In this document: piece by piece, positions 1 to 12,620 of the stretch
Layout of the letters: each line of letters starts with the position of its first letter
Position numbering within the stretch: the stretch's first letter is position 1
Assembly: GCF_003286085.1 (NCBI RefSeq)
Contig: NW_020825362.1
Span: 1-64,000 of the forward strand
Reading direction: 5' to 3'
Length of the DNA stretch: 64,000 bases
Source of the DNA: Drosophila persimilis
Taxonomy: Eukaryota > Arthropoda > Insecta > Diptera > Drosophilidae
Notes under the pieces: generated by a model
Told to the model about the DNA's origin: nothing
What the model saw: only the letters and a program-made list of their open reading frames with translations
Databases searched by the model: none
Program-made: the position numbers and the translations under genes

Positions 1-25
1 TTAAACCCATTACAAGGGTCCTTAC

Positions 26-110
26 CAGACAGAAGTTTCTCTTTGGCGACGGCGGCGGCGGCGGCGGTTGCCTTTTGCGGTTCTTCTAGATACTTTTGAC
101 AAATTTTCAT
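26..110 (-). CDS. First coding exon of an unidentified minus-strand gene (partial)
   Basis: On the minus strand an ATG at 110-108 opens a frame of 28 codons plus one base, ending at a good donor (G|GTAAGG, intron starting at 25). The peptide begins M-K-I-C-Q-K-Y-L-E-E-P-Q-K, then has a short alanine run (five GCC codons) and ends K-E-K-L-L-S. An in-frame TAA lies two codons upstream of the ATG, so this is the first methionine of the frame. The exon ends in phase 1 and the rest of the gene lies beyond the left edge. I do not recognise the protein and assign no function. The 5' untranslated part and promoter should lie to the right of 110, but no clear acceptor or TATA element was pinned down. 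The exon is too short for statistics, so the call rests on the ATG plus donor and a plausible composition. Confidence 0.55.
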
Positions 111-2740
111 GCTTTAATTTCTTCCTTTTACCTTTGCACTTGAATTTGCATATGTGTGGGAAAGAGACAGAGAGCTAGAGAGAGAGTCCTGGGCTAATCC
201 TTGGTGAGCAACAGATTATCCCTGGCAATTGTTTGTCTTTTGATTTGTTTGTTATGGGTGCAGGACTTAAGGAAAACCATAGATATGTATGGCTTTTCAC
301 GAAAATGTGCCGCTGCTTGGATGATGCTCGAGGGGTTTCCTCGTTGCCTTGCCTTTCTTTTCCTTTCTTTTCCTTTCTTTTCGCCGGGTCCTGGGCCCCG
401 GGCCCCGGGCCTCGCCCCTTTCTGGTTACAGTTTAATGCGTTCTAATGTATGTGACTTTTGGCAGGATTTTCAACATTTGCCGCCGCCAAAAACTCAAGT
501 GACTTGCAGAATATCCTGTGACAATCAACGATCATCAATCACCGCCGCAAGAGGCCCCGCTCATGTCGGGCTACAAATATAAATATTTTCTGCTGAAATT
601 AGGTTAAAGGCAGAATACCATCTCCATCTCCATCTCCAGCTCCAGCCAGCTCCAGTTTTTGGTTTTTACTTATGTCATGCCATCGGATCTGCAGATCTTT
701 AGATCTGAATATCCGTAAGATCCATACAATAAATTAATTATAAATGCATTAATCAATGCCAAACGGACGCTGGGGATTTCTTTGACAAAATACTGACATG
801 AGTTGGTCGTTCGTTTGCTTTGGATTTCAGTGGAGTGGATCGTCGATCGTTTTCGCGTCTCATTCTTTGAGGCGTTTGCGTGAAATGAAAACAAAAATTT
901 AAAACACGTTTTCGCGGTGTAATTTATGCGTTCGATTTTCGACAGAAATATCCATACTCTGGAATGACGAGAGATGTGACTGTAGGGGAAATATACTGAT
1001 GGGCTTTTAACTGAATGAAATGCGGCATTTCGATGGCCCAACTTTGACTTTTAAACAGTTTTCGAACTCTCTGCGGAGAGCATCTAAAATTCGTTCTAAA
1101 TTTTGTGGCATCTTTTCCTTAAACATTTCTCAAATCGAACTTTGATTTTGATTGAAAGCCAACGAAAAACGAAACAGAAACGAAACAGAAACGAAACGAA
1201 ACAGAAATTAATTTCCACCTTGCGGGCAACACAGATTCGATATCGAGTTCGATATCGAGTTCCAGTTCGAGTTCGTTTCGATTCGATTCGATTGTGTGTG
1301 GCGGCATGCAAATGAGATCATTGATCTGTTTTTGGGAAATCATATTTGACCCTTAGGGGTCGTCATGCCAAAACCACGAAACGAAAACAGAAATGTTAAT
1401 TTTTCGTTTTTTTTTTCTTCTGTTTTTTTCGGTCACATGAAAAATGTGATTTTATTTTGTTCGGTTTTTTTTTGGTTTGTTAAGCGCGAATTTGAATTTA
1501 ATCAAATTAATTATTGGATTGTCAATGGATTCCGATACGAAACTCACAAGAGTTTTGGATGTGATCAATTTTGGAAGAGAGTTACGAGTATGGATGGATG
1601 GATGGATGGGGGGGGGACGGACAGTGATAAATTGACAGATCAAATGACAGACCAAAGCCATATCAATCAGGCCTTTGATGCTCCACAAAGCTTCGGCTCC
1701 ATGGCTCTAGGGCTAAAACCGCTCTTTATGGTCGAAACAGATCTAAATATAAATATTTTCAAACACACACAACAAAATACGGTCCCATCCCGTCCCATCC
1801 CGTCCCATTCCGTTCCGTCCCAGAACAGCTTCCGTTTACCATTTCCCCTTTGTGGCTGTGTCCCCTTTTCGAGTGGACAAAAGCCTCCGTTTGTTATAAT
1901 TTCGTTTTGATTCTCCCTCTCTCTCTCTCTCTCTCTCTAGCTATAAAATTAGCTCTAAAAATGCCATATTTAACAATTGTTTGGTTCGGTTCGGTTCGGT
2001 TCGGTGGGAACCTGCCCAAAGTTGACATCACACATCCCAGCATCCCAGCATCCCAACATCCCACAGAGAAGACCCCAAAATACCGAAAAAACCGAACCGA
2101 TTTCAATGTGTAATTGTAACGTCTTTGTCTGTGGTGTTATTAACACCTTTAAGCGCTCCAACCAAATGGACTACGAAATTGTTTAGAGTGTAGACTGTCG
2201 TCTTTTTGTTGTTGGGTGCCAAAGGTTTTTGACCGAAAGAAACCACCGAAAAGTAAAGAAAGGAAAAGAAAAGAAAACGGTGTTCTACAAAAAACAAAGC
2301 TTTCGGTTCACTCGTTCGTTTTTTTCGGAACACTCTCGGAATTTCGTGAATTTATGCATAATGGACATACATTAAATCCATAACATCACGCGGTTGGTGA
2401 TGGGGGAGGGGGACGGGGGAGGGGGAGGGGGTAGATGGTGCTCCTCTGAAGATGCGCTGTGCTCTGGCATATTTTAGTGGGTCATAAATGGCGGCAAAGG
2501 TAAGGCAAAGATTTTTCACAGCTGATTGCGAGAAGCATGGAATAATGCCCGATGTCTGTGGGCCGAATGGGAGCCACAGTTAACGCGTTCGAGCTCGAGG
2601 GTCAATATGGGGATCGCTAAGAGCAGCGTCGAGACCCTTCTGAGTCTAAGAACAGTACCCATGTAGCCATGTAGCCATGTGGCCATGTGGCACCATCTAG
2701 GAACCAAAGTTCTGGGCATAGTAGTGCCCCTTCTGTGGAA
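111..2740. other. Non-coding DNA upstream of the left-edge minus-strand exon
   Basis: No convincing gene is seen. The stretch holds a GA-rich segment (166-186), repeated GATATCGAGTTC-type motifs at about 1238-1290, a CT run at 1915-1940, a GGTTC repeat at 1981-2005, a CATCCCAGCATC repeat at 2031-2062 and a G-rich run at 2401-2430. At 2481 a short ATGGCGGCAAAG followed by GTAAGG mimics a tiny start exon but cannot be supported. It may contain the promoter and 5' UTR of the gene beginning at 26-110. Confidence 0.4.
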
Positions 2741-2749
2741 TTTAGAATA

Positions 2750-3470
2750 TTTCCATCTTTAGACTAAATACATTTTTTTTTTATATTTAAATACATTTTA
2801 TTATATATTTAAATATATTTCCCATTTTTGTATTACTTAAATATATTTTATTATATAATTAAATATATTTGCCATTCAAATTTCATATTTTTCACAAGAA
2901 TAAAATTCAAATATTAACGACATACAACAAATATTTAACAAATTAAAAAAAAAATATTTTGAAATTTATAAATAATTATATTATAATTATTATATTTAAT
3001 TTAAAAAAAATTCTTTAAATTTAGAAAAAATTATTTTATTATTATTATAATTAGATTTTAAAAAAATATTTTGAAATTTAGAAATAATTATATAATTAAT
3101 ATAAATATAAAATAGATTCAGTTATCGACTTAGGCTGGCCAGAATACAGTCGACCTGCCCAACAGACCTCCACCCCAGAGACCTGGACAGATAATTCCAC
3201 CAAGTAATACCCCCCTCAAAATTCTTCGACCTTTATGACACGCATTTATTTATTTTTTTTTTTTTGTAATTGTATCTGTAGCATTATTTTATAATAAAAA
3301 ATAAAAAATCCAATCCTAATTATAATAAAATTAAAAATCTCAGAACACAGTAGAAAAAACAAAAAATCGAATAGAAATTACATACAAAATTATTTATATT
3401 TAATTTAATTGATTAATTATTTAATATATATTTAATTTAATTTATATATTATTTTATTTATATTTTTATG
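2750..3470. other. AT-rich island in two blocks
   Basis: About 2750-3120 and 3240-3470 are almost pure A/T with short direct repeats such as TTTAAATACATTTTATTATATA and AAATTTAGAAATAATTATA in diverged form. They are separated by a roughly 115-base mixed-composition segment (3121-3235). No open frame or transposon terminus was recognised. Confidence 0.5.
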
Positions 3471-4724
3471 GTGGTATCTATCACTCATTAGAGCATCTCC
3501 TAGTCGCTGAGGGGTCCCTCCTTTTTGCCCCCCTCCAACATGGCTATGTGAGAAAGCAGTAACCGTTCCGTTCCGATCTGTTCCGTTCCGTTGGGCTATA
3601 AAAAAAATACTAAGCACATCCCGACCCAGGAGGACTTCAGAGAACTTCAAAGTGGGGCGATGGTTGTGGCACCTGCACTCCCTCACTCCCTGAAATGAAT
3701 CATACGAGTGTGTCTCTCTCTCTCTCTCTCCCCCCTCTCCCTCTCTCTATCACTCCATTTGAAACCATGACACGAAGACCCACAGATGAACTTCAGTCCG
3801 GGGCTGGCTTTTCCCCGAGTGCTGGAAAGAGGCGGTTCCACTGCGTGCCGACAATAAAATTATGAAAATGTATAAATCAAATGCACACGGACCCGCGCGC
3901 GCATTTGTAAAATATGTTTTCAATTTTCCATCCAGCTGGAATCCAATTTAATAGATAGATTGTTTCTCCTTTTGGCCAAGAGTGCGGGGCAGCAGGGGCG
4001 GCGGGGCGGCGGGGCGGCGGGGCAGCAGGGGCTGTGGGGCTGTGGGGCTGTGGTGCTGAACTTGACCCAATGATATTTAGTTACGAGTAGACGACACCAA
4101 ACCCAAAGACAATGTCGGTTAAGAAAGTGCCAAAGTCAAAGGCAGTTTCCCAGGTTGCTGCCGGCTGCTGCTGGCTGCTGCTGGCTGCCACTTGCTAGAT
4201 GGAGCTGACAAATGACTAAGGTCGCACCGATGCACCGAGTTTTGTGGATGCAACACACCCGTTGCTGCAGTCATAGCCCCATACCGAATGGGGCGGTTTC
4301 TGTTTGGACCGGGGCGGTAAGAAGGTCGTTGAAGTCGTAGCTGGTTCCAAAACTCTGAGAGATGCATCACACACAGCTGCTGCTGCTGCTGCTGGACGTC
4401 ATCAGAGCCCGCTTGGAGCTTGGAGCTTGGAGCTTCAGCTTCAACTTCAACTTCATATCGAAGCAGGTGTTCCTCCGCTAACAGACGGACAGACGGACAG
4501 ACAAAAGATACACAAAACCTCAACTGAAGCTGTTTGATGCGCACGAATTCCGTTTTTAGCTGAAGCTCAGAGTCCGTTCGAGGCTTTAGATTTTTTTTTT
4601 TTTCTACTGCTTCTTCTTCTTTTGTTGCAATAAAATTTTAATAAGATTTTTTTTTTCTTCTAGAATAACTCGTACACATAGCCATAGCTGCCACAGATCG
4701 TGATGCAGCTCAACCAATGCCCCA

Positions 4725-4758
<34 letters not shown>

Positions 4759-5238
4759 CAATCAGCAGCTCCATTTTTGTATGCCACAAAACTCCGCCGC
4801 ACTTTTGAAGGCTTTCCATTTTGATATTGTTTATCGAGTACGTGTGTGTGTGTGTCTCTTTCTTTCAGTGTATTGCTAATGCAAATTGTGCTAAAAACAA
4901 AACAAAAACAAAACGTTAAACGTTGTTAATGACAGTCCACGTCGTCGTTGTTGAGTTTTTCGAGCTGAAAAGATGGCGATGGCGATGGCGATGCACTTTG
5001 GGTGTGTCGATTGTTTGTCTAATAGATAGACAGAGGTATACAAAATACAACAAAAAAAAGTGCAAAAATATATATATATGTATGTATATATGTACTTTTG
5101 TTGGCATATTATATCGATAATAATTGCAAAATAAACGTTCAATCGAACGCCTGTGCGGTTAATTGTTGAATGTCATTAAATTTCCATATATTGTACACGT
5201 ACAGGGTTTAATTTTCATATTTTTCGTCTGGCAGAGAC

Positions 5239-5300
5239 GCCAGAGCGAAGCTAAGCTAAGCCACTCTGTGAGAGAGGCAGTCTAGTCAGTCTATGGGTCA
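5239..5300 (-). repeat. Isolated copy of the CACAGAGTGGCTTAGC repeat
   Basis: On the minus strand, positions 5270-5255 read CACAGAGTGGCTTAGC, exactly the core of the array at 21424-21950. The core is followed by an extra partial CTTAGC. Upstream on the same strand is a pyrimidine-rich GACTGACTAGACTGCCTCTCT stretch that resembles the array spacer (CAGTCAGTCTTCTCTTT). The match is therefore longer than the core and unlikely to be chance. Confidence 0.7.
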
Positions 5301-7802
5301 CAGTTTTCTTTATTCTACCCAAAATATAGAGCATTCCTTATGATTCCAGAACTATACCCCATACACTTTTGCTTGGGATTTTCTGTGGATCGCTCGAAGT
5401 ATCTTTTGCAGTACAGGTCCCTAGAACAGATCATCTACAGAGTCCCCCTACCAACTACCATCTACCATCTAGCATTTAGCATGGTATTCTGTCTATCCCC
5501 AAACCCCATATGCTGCCGCTATGCCCAGGGCCCTTTTTGGGTAGCCAACTAAATCTTGTTGCTGTCAAAATTTGTTAGTTTTTCCCAAAACGTAAGCCTG
5601 TAATTAAGATACATTTGAGCCGGCCAGCGCTGGAGTCCTCCTCCGTTCGGATCTGTCCAAGCTGTTGACCCTCACGCTTGATCACTCAATTAGCCCTTGG
5701 TCCTGACCGCACACATAGCCAGAGGGGTCTCGTCTCCAGATGTTGCAGCGCCCTCAGCCGTCAACACTGGAGTATTAAAAATTTATTGAGCGATTGAACG
5801 ACTGAACGACTGAACGACTGAACGACTGAAGGGTGTAGCACGGAAAAATTAAAAGAAAGGAAAGAAAAAAAAATACAAAAACCTGACTAAGCCGCAAAAG
5901 CGGTACAGGACTCGCACTGGCACTGCCACTGCCACAGCCACAGCCACCGCCACTCCGGATGATGGAAAGAGCGTGTGTCGCAGATTAAAAAACACAAATT
6001 GTTGAAAAAATAATAATACCGATACCAAAAATCATTGTCCAGTGGGATCTCGGGCCCTAAATAAGCAATAATATTTGCCCTTAAACATTTTGCACATTTA
6101 GAGCGCTCACGCATGTAATTAGGAAATAGGGAAAACGATCTATACAATCCATGCATGCAGCATGCCACAGATGCCAGAAAGAGAGAGCAAGAGAGAGTGA
6201 GGAGAGAGTTTATCCTTAAGCCCTTGTGCGTGCGTGTGTACTTAGCAAAGTCGTTGGATTTGGAAAATACGAGAGTGTACGAGAGTGCTGGAAAAAAGCC
6301 AACAAAAGGCTTATTTAAATATGCATTATTATCTCTATGCGGTTCTCGTCTCTCGTCTGCCGTCTCCCGTCTGCCGTCCATCCTGTATATCCTTAACCCT
6401 AAGTCGTGTCACATGTCAAACAATTAACCAGAGTTACGGGGCCCTGTGGAAACTTCCTGTGTCCAGCGATTAAAAGGAAGTTCTATCGTTCTCCTCGATT
6501 CGGTTTGGTTTGGTTTTTGGGAAATTTTCCTTCAAGAGAAACATATGGTCAGGGTCGGGTCAGTGGGATACGGCAATTTCATGCTCACTTTGAAGGGTAC
6601 AGATACAGATACAGATACATCTACAGATACTCGTAAATTGTGTAGTTGTAGATGGATTCCTTTCGGTTTATTGATACAGTCATTAGGCTACCGATGATCA
6701 TCCCTTGGGCTCCGCTGGCTCTTAATTGCCCTGAAATTAGGCTGTCATCGTCATTTAGTATAGACAGGCAACAAAACCAACAAAAAGATACCAAAGGAGT
6801 ACGTACAGGAAACAACGCTGTGGGTCTCCCAAGGTCTTAGTTCCGTTTCGTATCGTTTCGTATCGTCAGCTGTTGTTCTCGTCTAGTAATCCCTAATAGT
6901 GCGATCATTATAATAGCATCATCGTCTATTTGCAATCAAACAAACTCACACAATTTTTCGTTGATTAATAAACTTGAGGGATTATTCATAAAATATAACC
7001 ACAAAGCACTGGCACTGGCAGGGGGACTGGCAGTGGCAGTGGCAGTGGCACTGGCTGTGGCTGTGGCACCCAGCGAGAGAGTCGAGCTTCTTGTTAATGA
7101 GCTCCATCGTGATGAGTTTCTCGAGTGTCGAAGTTTGATGTCTGAGGTCATGCCATGAATTTATTTCCATCGCTCATAGATCATATCTCTGGCGGTGCCC
7201 CCAACACCTGCGTATCATCAGACGAGAACTCAAATTTCCGCATTCCGCTGACCCACAAACAAAACCTCCTCATGCTTCACTGGCACCTACCCAAATCAAA
7301 AATCAAAAATCCGAAAATCCAAAAAATTGTTGATATATTTTCCCTCTTTTTTTGTGCATAATAAATCACAGACTTTTTCTTTCTTTCGCGCGCTCCCGCG
7401 AGAAATGAGATGAGATGAGATGTGGATGAGATGAGATGAGATGTGGATGATCCCCGAGATGTGGATGTGGATGTGGATGTGGCTGTGGCTGTGGATGTGG
7501 ATGCGGATGAGATGATGACTTGCGTGGCGTGGGAATTGAAAGCCAGCGAGAAATGGTTTCAATAATCAACGGAAAAACAAAAACCTAATCAATTAAAGTC
7601 TCTCTTATCATTGTGGTGCATCTGTCTATCTCTCTCTCTGTCTCTCTCTCTCTCTCTCTCTCCCTCACTGTCTGTGGCCCTGCGCTAACGAATTATATTT
7701 GATTTCTCGGTTGTTTTCTCGGTTCTCCTCTTGTTATTGAAAGTGTTTTGTTGTCCCTCACGAATTGCTTGTAAAACAAATCGAAATTTTGGAGTGAGAT
7801 TT

Positions 7803-7805
<3 letters not shown>

Positions 7806-7835
<30 letters not shown>
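7806..7835. repeat. (GA)n microsatellite
   Basis: About 15 uninterrupted GA dinucleotides. GAGA tracts can bind GAGA factor in flies, but nothing here shows function. Confidence 0.9.
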
Positions 7836-7839
<4 letters not shown>

Positions 7840-7899
7840 CAAAGACATACAAGGGGAAGAGTCGTCCAAAGGTATACCCTGTACAGTTTATTCAAATAT

Positions 7900-8450
7900 T
7901 ATTTTATGTGTCGCAAAAATAAAGGACATCAATAATCAAAGCTTGAAAATAAAAAAAAAAACAATAAAAAATAATAATATATTATCAAAAATATATCCAA
8001 CGGCGCAACCCAGATTTTTTTGGAAGGGGGGATTCAGCAACCAAATTCGAAATTAAATTCATTCCTTAGAAAAATAAATAATTTTTACATATTATTTATA
8101 ATATAATATTCCAAATAATTAAATTACATTAATTTTTATATCATATTTAGTCTTTTTAAATCGAGAAAAACAAAAATATATTAACGCAGGTGCACAATAA
8201 AAACAATAAAAAATAAATATTAAAAAAAAAAAAACAAATTAATAAGTAAAATAAATTAAATTTTCTTTTGAAATATAATTTTTATTTAACAAACGCTGAT
8301 ACAAAATAAATACAGTAAAAATAAATAATAATAAATAAACAATAAATTACATTTATTTTAAAATAAAATGTTTTTTTTTTTAATTATTTTCATTTTCCTT
8401 TACATTACTTTTAAACTATTATTTAAAATATTTTCTCTTTAAAAAAGGTT
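7900..8450. other. AT-rich island
   Basis: Very A/T-rich sequence with many AAATAAATA and TTAAAATA words and a short GC-richer insert near 8000-8035. No coding potential and no transposon ends were recognised. The right edge changes abruptly to balanced composition at about 8440, where a 50-codon open frame begins on the plus strand. Confidence 0.5.
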
Positions 8451-9375
8451 TAGTTTGGACACAGATTGAATGGAGGGGAACGGGCAGAACGGGCATGCCC
8501 GTGTGCTTCTTGCAATGAAGGACTGGGAGAGGGAACTGCGAGAATATGCAATGCGTGCCTCCCGAGGTGCCAAGGTCGAGGCCAGAGCGAAGCTCGTGGG
8601 TGAAAGCGGGAGGGAGACTTAGGAGGGCATCTCCTGCATAGAATTGTGTAGGCAATGCACTACCCCTCACAGGCCAGCGCCCATGGTCCAGGGTAGCAAA
8701 CCTTTTTGTGTGCGTTGAGGCCATTCGAAAGGAGTTTTGTTTGATTGAAAATCCAATTACAAATCATTGACAGTTGCGTTGAGTTTGTTGTACTAATTTC
8801 AAGATCAGGGGGAGAGTTCGGATGGATGGATGGGAGATTGGTGGAGAGGAGAGGAGTGCAGAGGAGAGGAGAGACACTCATCAATCAAGAGCCCATAGCC
8901 GACAATCCATGCAAAATTATATCATGTGTTAAAAGTTATGACGGATCATCGGAGGTGTAAAGTGTCGTTGGTGCTGGCTCTGGGGATGGGCAGGGGCAGG
9001 GGCAAGGGGAAGGGCAAGGGGACGGGGACGGGGACGCCCGCCTCTTCCTTTTTGTGTTTTGCACAGCTTGAGTTTTCGGGGTACTCTTCGTCCACTTTTC
9101 CATCCATTACTCATCGCATTCAACGATTTCCGACTCACTCGCACTCGCACTCTCTCGCTCTCCCTCTCCCTCTCTCTCTCTCTCTGTCGACTGCAATCAA
9201 ACCGATTTTTTCGATCTTTCGACAGACAGACAAAAGGATCGCTCAAGATTTTTATACATTTTTTTGATTCCATATTGACAGGCGGCATACAAATCGGCCG
9301 ATTGTTGTTATAAATTAGCTCAAAAAGCCATGCACAATGCCCTCGGGCCATCCATCAATCATGCCCCAAGAGGAA

Positions 9376-9463
9376 GCAGGAGGAGAGCAGGAGGAGAGCA
9401 TGAGGAGAGCAGGAGGAGAGCAGGAGGAGAGCATGAGGAGAGCAGGAGGAGAGCAGGAGGAGA
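9376..9463. repeat. 11-base minisatellite with a 33-base higher-order period
   Basis: Eight units of GCAGGAGGAGA in which every third unit is GCATGAGGAGA, giving a 33-base super-repeat. Because 33 is a multiple of 3, all frames stay open and an 11-residue peptide repeat appears, which is a by-product rather than evidence of a gene. Confidence 0.85.
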
Positions 9464-10017
9464 GCAGGGCAGAGCCTTCATTCAGTTCAAAGACAGTTCG
9501 TTAAACTGGACTCCGAAATAAAACTGGAAAACTGGACTCTTTGGATCTGAGGAGGATATCTCTGCTCAAAGAAAGATCCTCCTGGCCCGAATCCGAACCC
9601 GAATCCGAACCTTAATTGACTTGGCTTGAACAAAATATTATCTGGCTTTGTCTATCGCAGTTTTTGTATGCTGTCAAAGCTCAATATCTGTGACTATCAA
9701 TTGTTTTCGCATCTGAGTTATCTTTTTTAATTTCAAGCCACAGCTTGCTCTCTGACCCGGGTCAAAGTTGAGCCTCCCATACGAGTCTCCACTCTTGTGG
9801 CTCTGGCTCGGGCTCTGGCCATGTCGCGTGTTTCATTAGAGGCGACAAACAAACACAGTCCGCGCCTGCGTCCGCGTCCGCGTCCGAGGCTCTGCGCACA
9901 GATTTCCAGCAATGATCAGGCCAGGCAGCACATAGCATATTGTGACCTCAAAAATAACGAACGTGCGGTAAAAGCGTCGCCAACCTCTCAGAGAGGCTCT
10001 AACCTGGCCAAAAGCAA

Positions 10018-10020
<3 letters not shown>

Positions 10021-10052
<32 letters not shown>
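10021..10052. repeat. (AC)n microsatellite
   Basis: About 16 AC dinucleotides without interruption. Confidence 0.9.
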
Positions 10053-10054
<2 letters not shown>

Positions 10055-12588
10055 GTCTTGGTCCAGTCAGCAGCAGCAGGGGCTGCAGCATCAGAGGCAG
10101 ACTCTTCCACTCCTCCTCTTGGGCTTTTTGTTTTTGCTTTTGCGACGTGCCACACCTGTTTCATGTAGTCAGGCGCTCTTCTCCAGCCAAGAACCAGCCA
10201 CTGCGACTTGCACTGAGAGAAAAGATAGACAAGGGGAATCGTGAGACCGAATTTCGACGCATATCTCGGGTAATCTATGGATTCAGTGTCGGATTTCGGG
10301 TGTTTAATCCCATGCTAGGGCGACTTTTAGTGTGCTAAATATGAGACTGCGAATTGGTGACCCCGACAATGTGGGTAACCTTTAAATTTCAATCGAAATA
10401 CATGAAATTTAATGAGATAAATAAAGAAAAAATCGTATCTCTACTTTCGATTGTCTCTACTTTGGTGAAAAAAAAATATTGGTGACCCCGAGATAATTTC
10501 CAAAGAATTTCCACAATTTATTTTCTGTCCGTGTAGCCATCGCCTTGTGAGAATTTCTTCGCTGTTGTTGTTTTTCGTTTTTTTTTTTTTGAGATTTTTG
10601 TAGGCAACAATTTTTGTTGGTCTCTAAAGTGACCTTAGAGCGAGGAGATCTGGCTCTGGCTTTGGCTCTGGCTCTGTGCTGGGAGCTCCTCTCTGTGCAA
10701 ACGCATTTCTGATAATGATGGACTGTATTAACCGTTAGCCAAAACGCTGAAGCCGAAGACGGGGACGGGCCTGTGCCTCCACATGGCACAAGCATGTTGC
10801 AACAAGCCACGGCAATCAGTGGACATTTTCAGATATTTCCTTGGTGGGAAATTGCTTTGGAGATTTTTACTTACTCTCCAAAAAAAAAAAAAGAAAATCA
10901 AATGAAAAAAGAAAAAAACAAAAAACTTTGACAATCCGTTGAGGCTTTCACTCTCGGTCTTTAGTGTCGCGTCTGTCCCTGTCCCAGTCCCAGTCCCAGT
11001 CGCAGTCCTGTCCCTATGCCACAAGACGGACAGCCGGACAGACACAATGTTGAACTTGTCAAATGTAATCAGTTTTCCTTTCATTTAGTCTGACAATTAC
11101 CGCCGCCAACGATGACGTTGACACATGGCCGCCGGCCCCGCCGGCCCCGCCGGCCCCTCCACAAGTCTCGACGCTAGAGGAATCAAAGAGACGTCGCAGA
11201 CGATGTCCCCGCAGTTTTGTTGCAATTATCCAAAAAGCGCGCAACTTTTCACACGCAGACGATCATTGTCCGGACGTATGGCATTGCTCGAATGCTGGAG
11301 TCGATCGATGGCTCGGTGTCTGTCACTAATTACGGCTCATTATAGTGACCAAAGTGTAACATGTTGTCAGCTTTCGAGGACAACAGCAAACGCAACAAAA
11401 CACTAAAATACCCAACTGCCGGACCAGCGACGAGTGGCAACAATTACAAGCGGCAAAACACCAGCGAGATTTGTGGCAGGATGGCTACAGAGGGTAGTCG
11501 TATACCCTAACCCGCTAGAAGGAATATTTCGAGGAAAACTCTTAGATATTAGGGCGATATTTGTGGAAAACAAAGGGGCAAAAACGTTTCGAGACGCGGC
11601 AAGGGCAGAGGCTCGACATGCACAACCGATATTCCCTCCGTAGCGCCGAAGACTGTGGCGTACGTGAAGTATTGTATCCTTCTTCTACTTAAATGTCGAG
11701 AGAAAGTCGAAGAAAATCCTTCGTTCAACCTATTTGACACCACATCCATTCCATATGAATCCATATCATTGGTTAATCCAATTTATGATATTTTCTTTCT
11801 GAATCGCTGGCTAATTGAGTTCCCACATTTGGAAAACTTTCTCATTTGTTTATGTCTCTGGCGTTTTATCGTAGAACATTCATTCTCTTCTATTTGCCAT
11901 TACAAAAGTAATCACAAAGTTATCATGCCCCACAGACACACACACACCTAAGGCCCCAAGCTCCTGCGATGCGACGACTCGCGTGGCTCCTCCAAACATG
12001 CAAGCGGACTCGGAGTCGGAGAGGGAGATGGCGATGGCTTTTGAGGCACATCCAAACACCTGACAGTTGTTCGTTGGCGCTAGTCTCTGTCTGCCGTTTT
12101 GGTGTCTTGTTTGAGTGACCATTTTTGGGCACAATGACACAAAAGCAACAACAACAACGACGACAGAGGACAGAGGACAGACGCCAGGTCTGTGGAATCG
12201 AAAGTGCACAACAAAATAATTCTATAAAAATTCTATGTACGAATATGTGGAGTACGTGAAAGATCTTCGAGAGTCCACATAACAATTAAATTCTTCAAAC
12301 TATGTCTCGAAAATTAGCTCCGATCGTTGGATCATTGGATCGTTGGATCGTTGGTTCCAATTGGAGTGTTTTTCAGCCGATACTCTCACTTGAAGGCACT
12401 TCAAGTCGTTGCCTACACGAATCACTTATCGAAAATCGCTCTGAACAAAAAAACCCTTGAGAGATCAGAGCGAACCCAACGATCCATTCAGAGTCGTTCA
12501 AAGTTCGTGTCAACATCATCAATTTTGATCAATATGGTATGGCTATATCTTTGCCGCTCTGCACCACTCGATAGCCCTCGCTAGTCCC

Positions 12589-12594
<6 letters not shown>

Positions 12595-12620
<26 letters not shown>
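12595..12620. repeat. Poly(C) tract, 26 bases
   Basis: Twenty-six consecutive C on the plus strand, followed by TCTCTG. It is one of several exceptionally long G/C homopolymers in the window, and its length may be unreliable in an assembly. Confidence 0.9.

Larger units (their letters stand above)
3471..7900. other. Non-coding stretch with microsatellites
   Basis: No gene is supported. It contains a CT run (3713-3747), a GGGGCGGC repeat (about 3995-4050), a (GT)n at 4727-4756, CTGAACGA repeats at 5792-5830, ATGAGATG/GTGGATG repeats at 7404-7505, and CT (about 7628-7662) and GA (7806-7835) runs. A single inverted copy of the 21.4-21.95 kb repeat core lies at 5255-5270. Open frames here are repeat-driven. 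Confidence 0.4.

Noticed and set aside
2470..2497. ATGGCGGCAAAG followed by GTAAGG as a tiny start exon
   Set aside because: Only four codons, no phase-compatible acceptor found and no other support.
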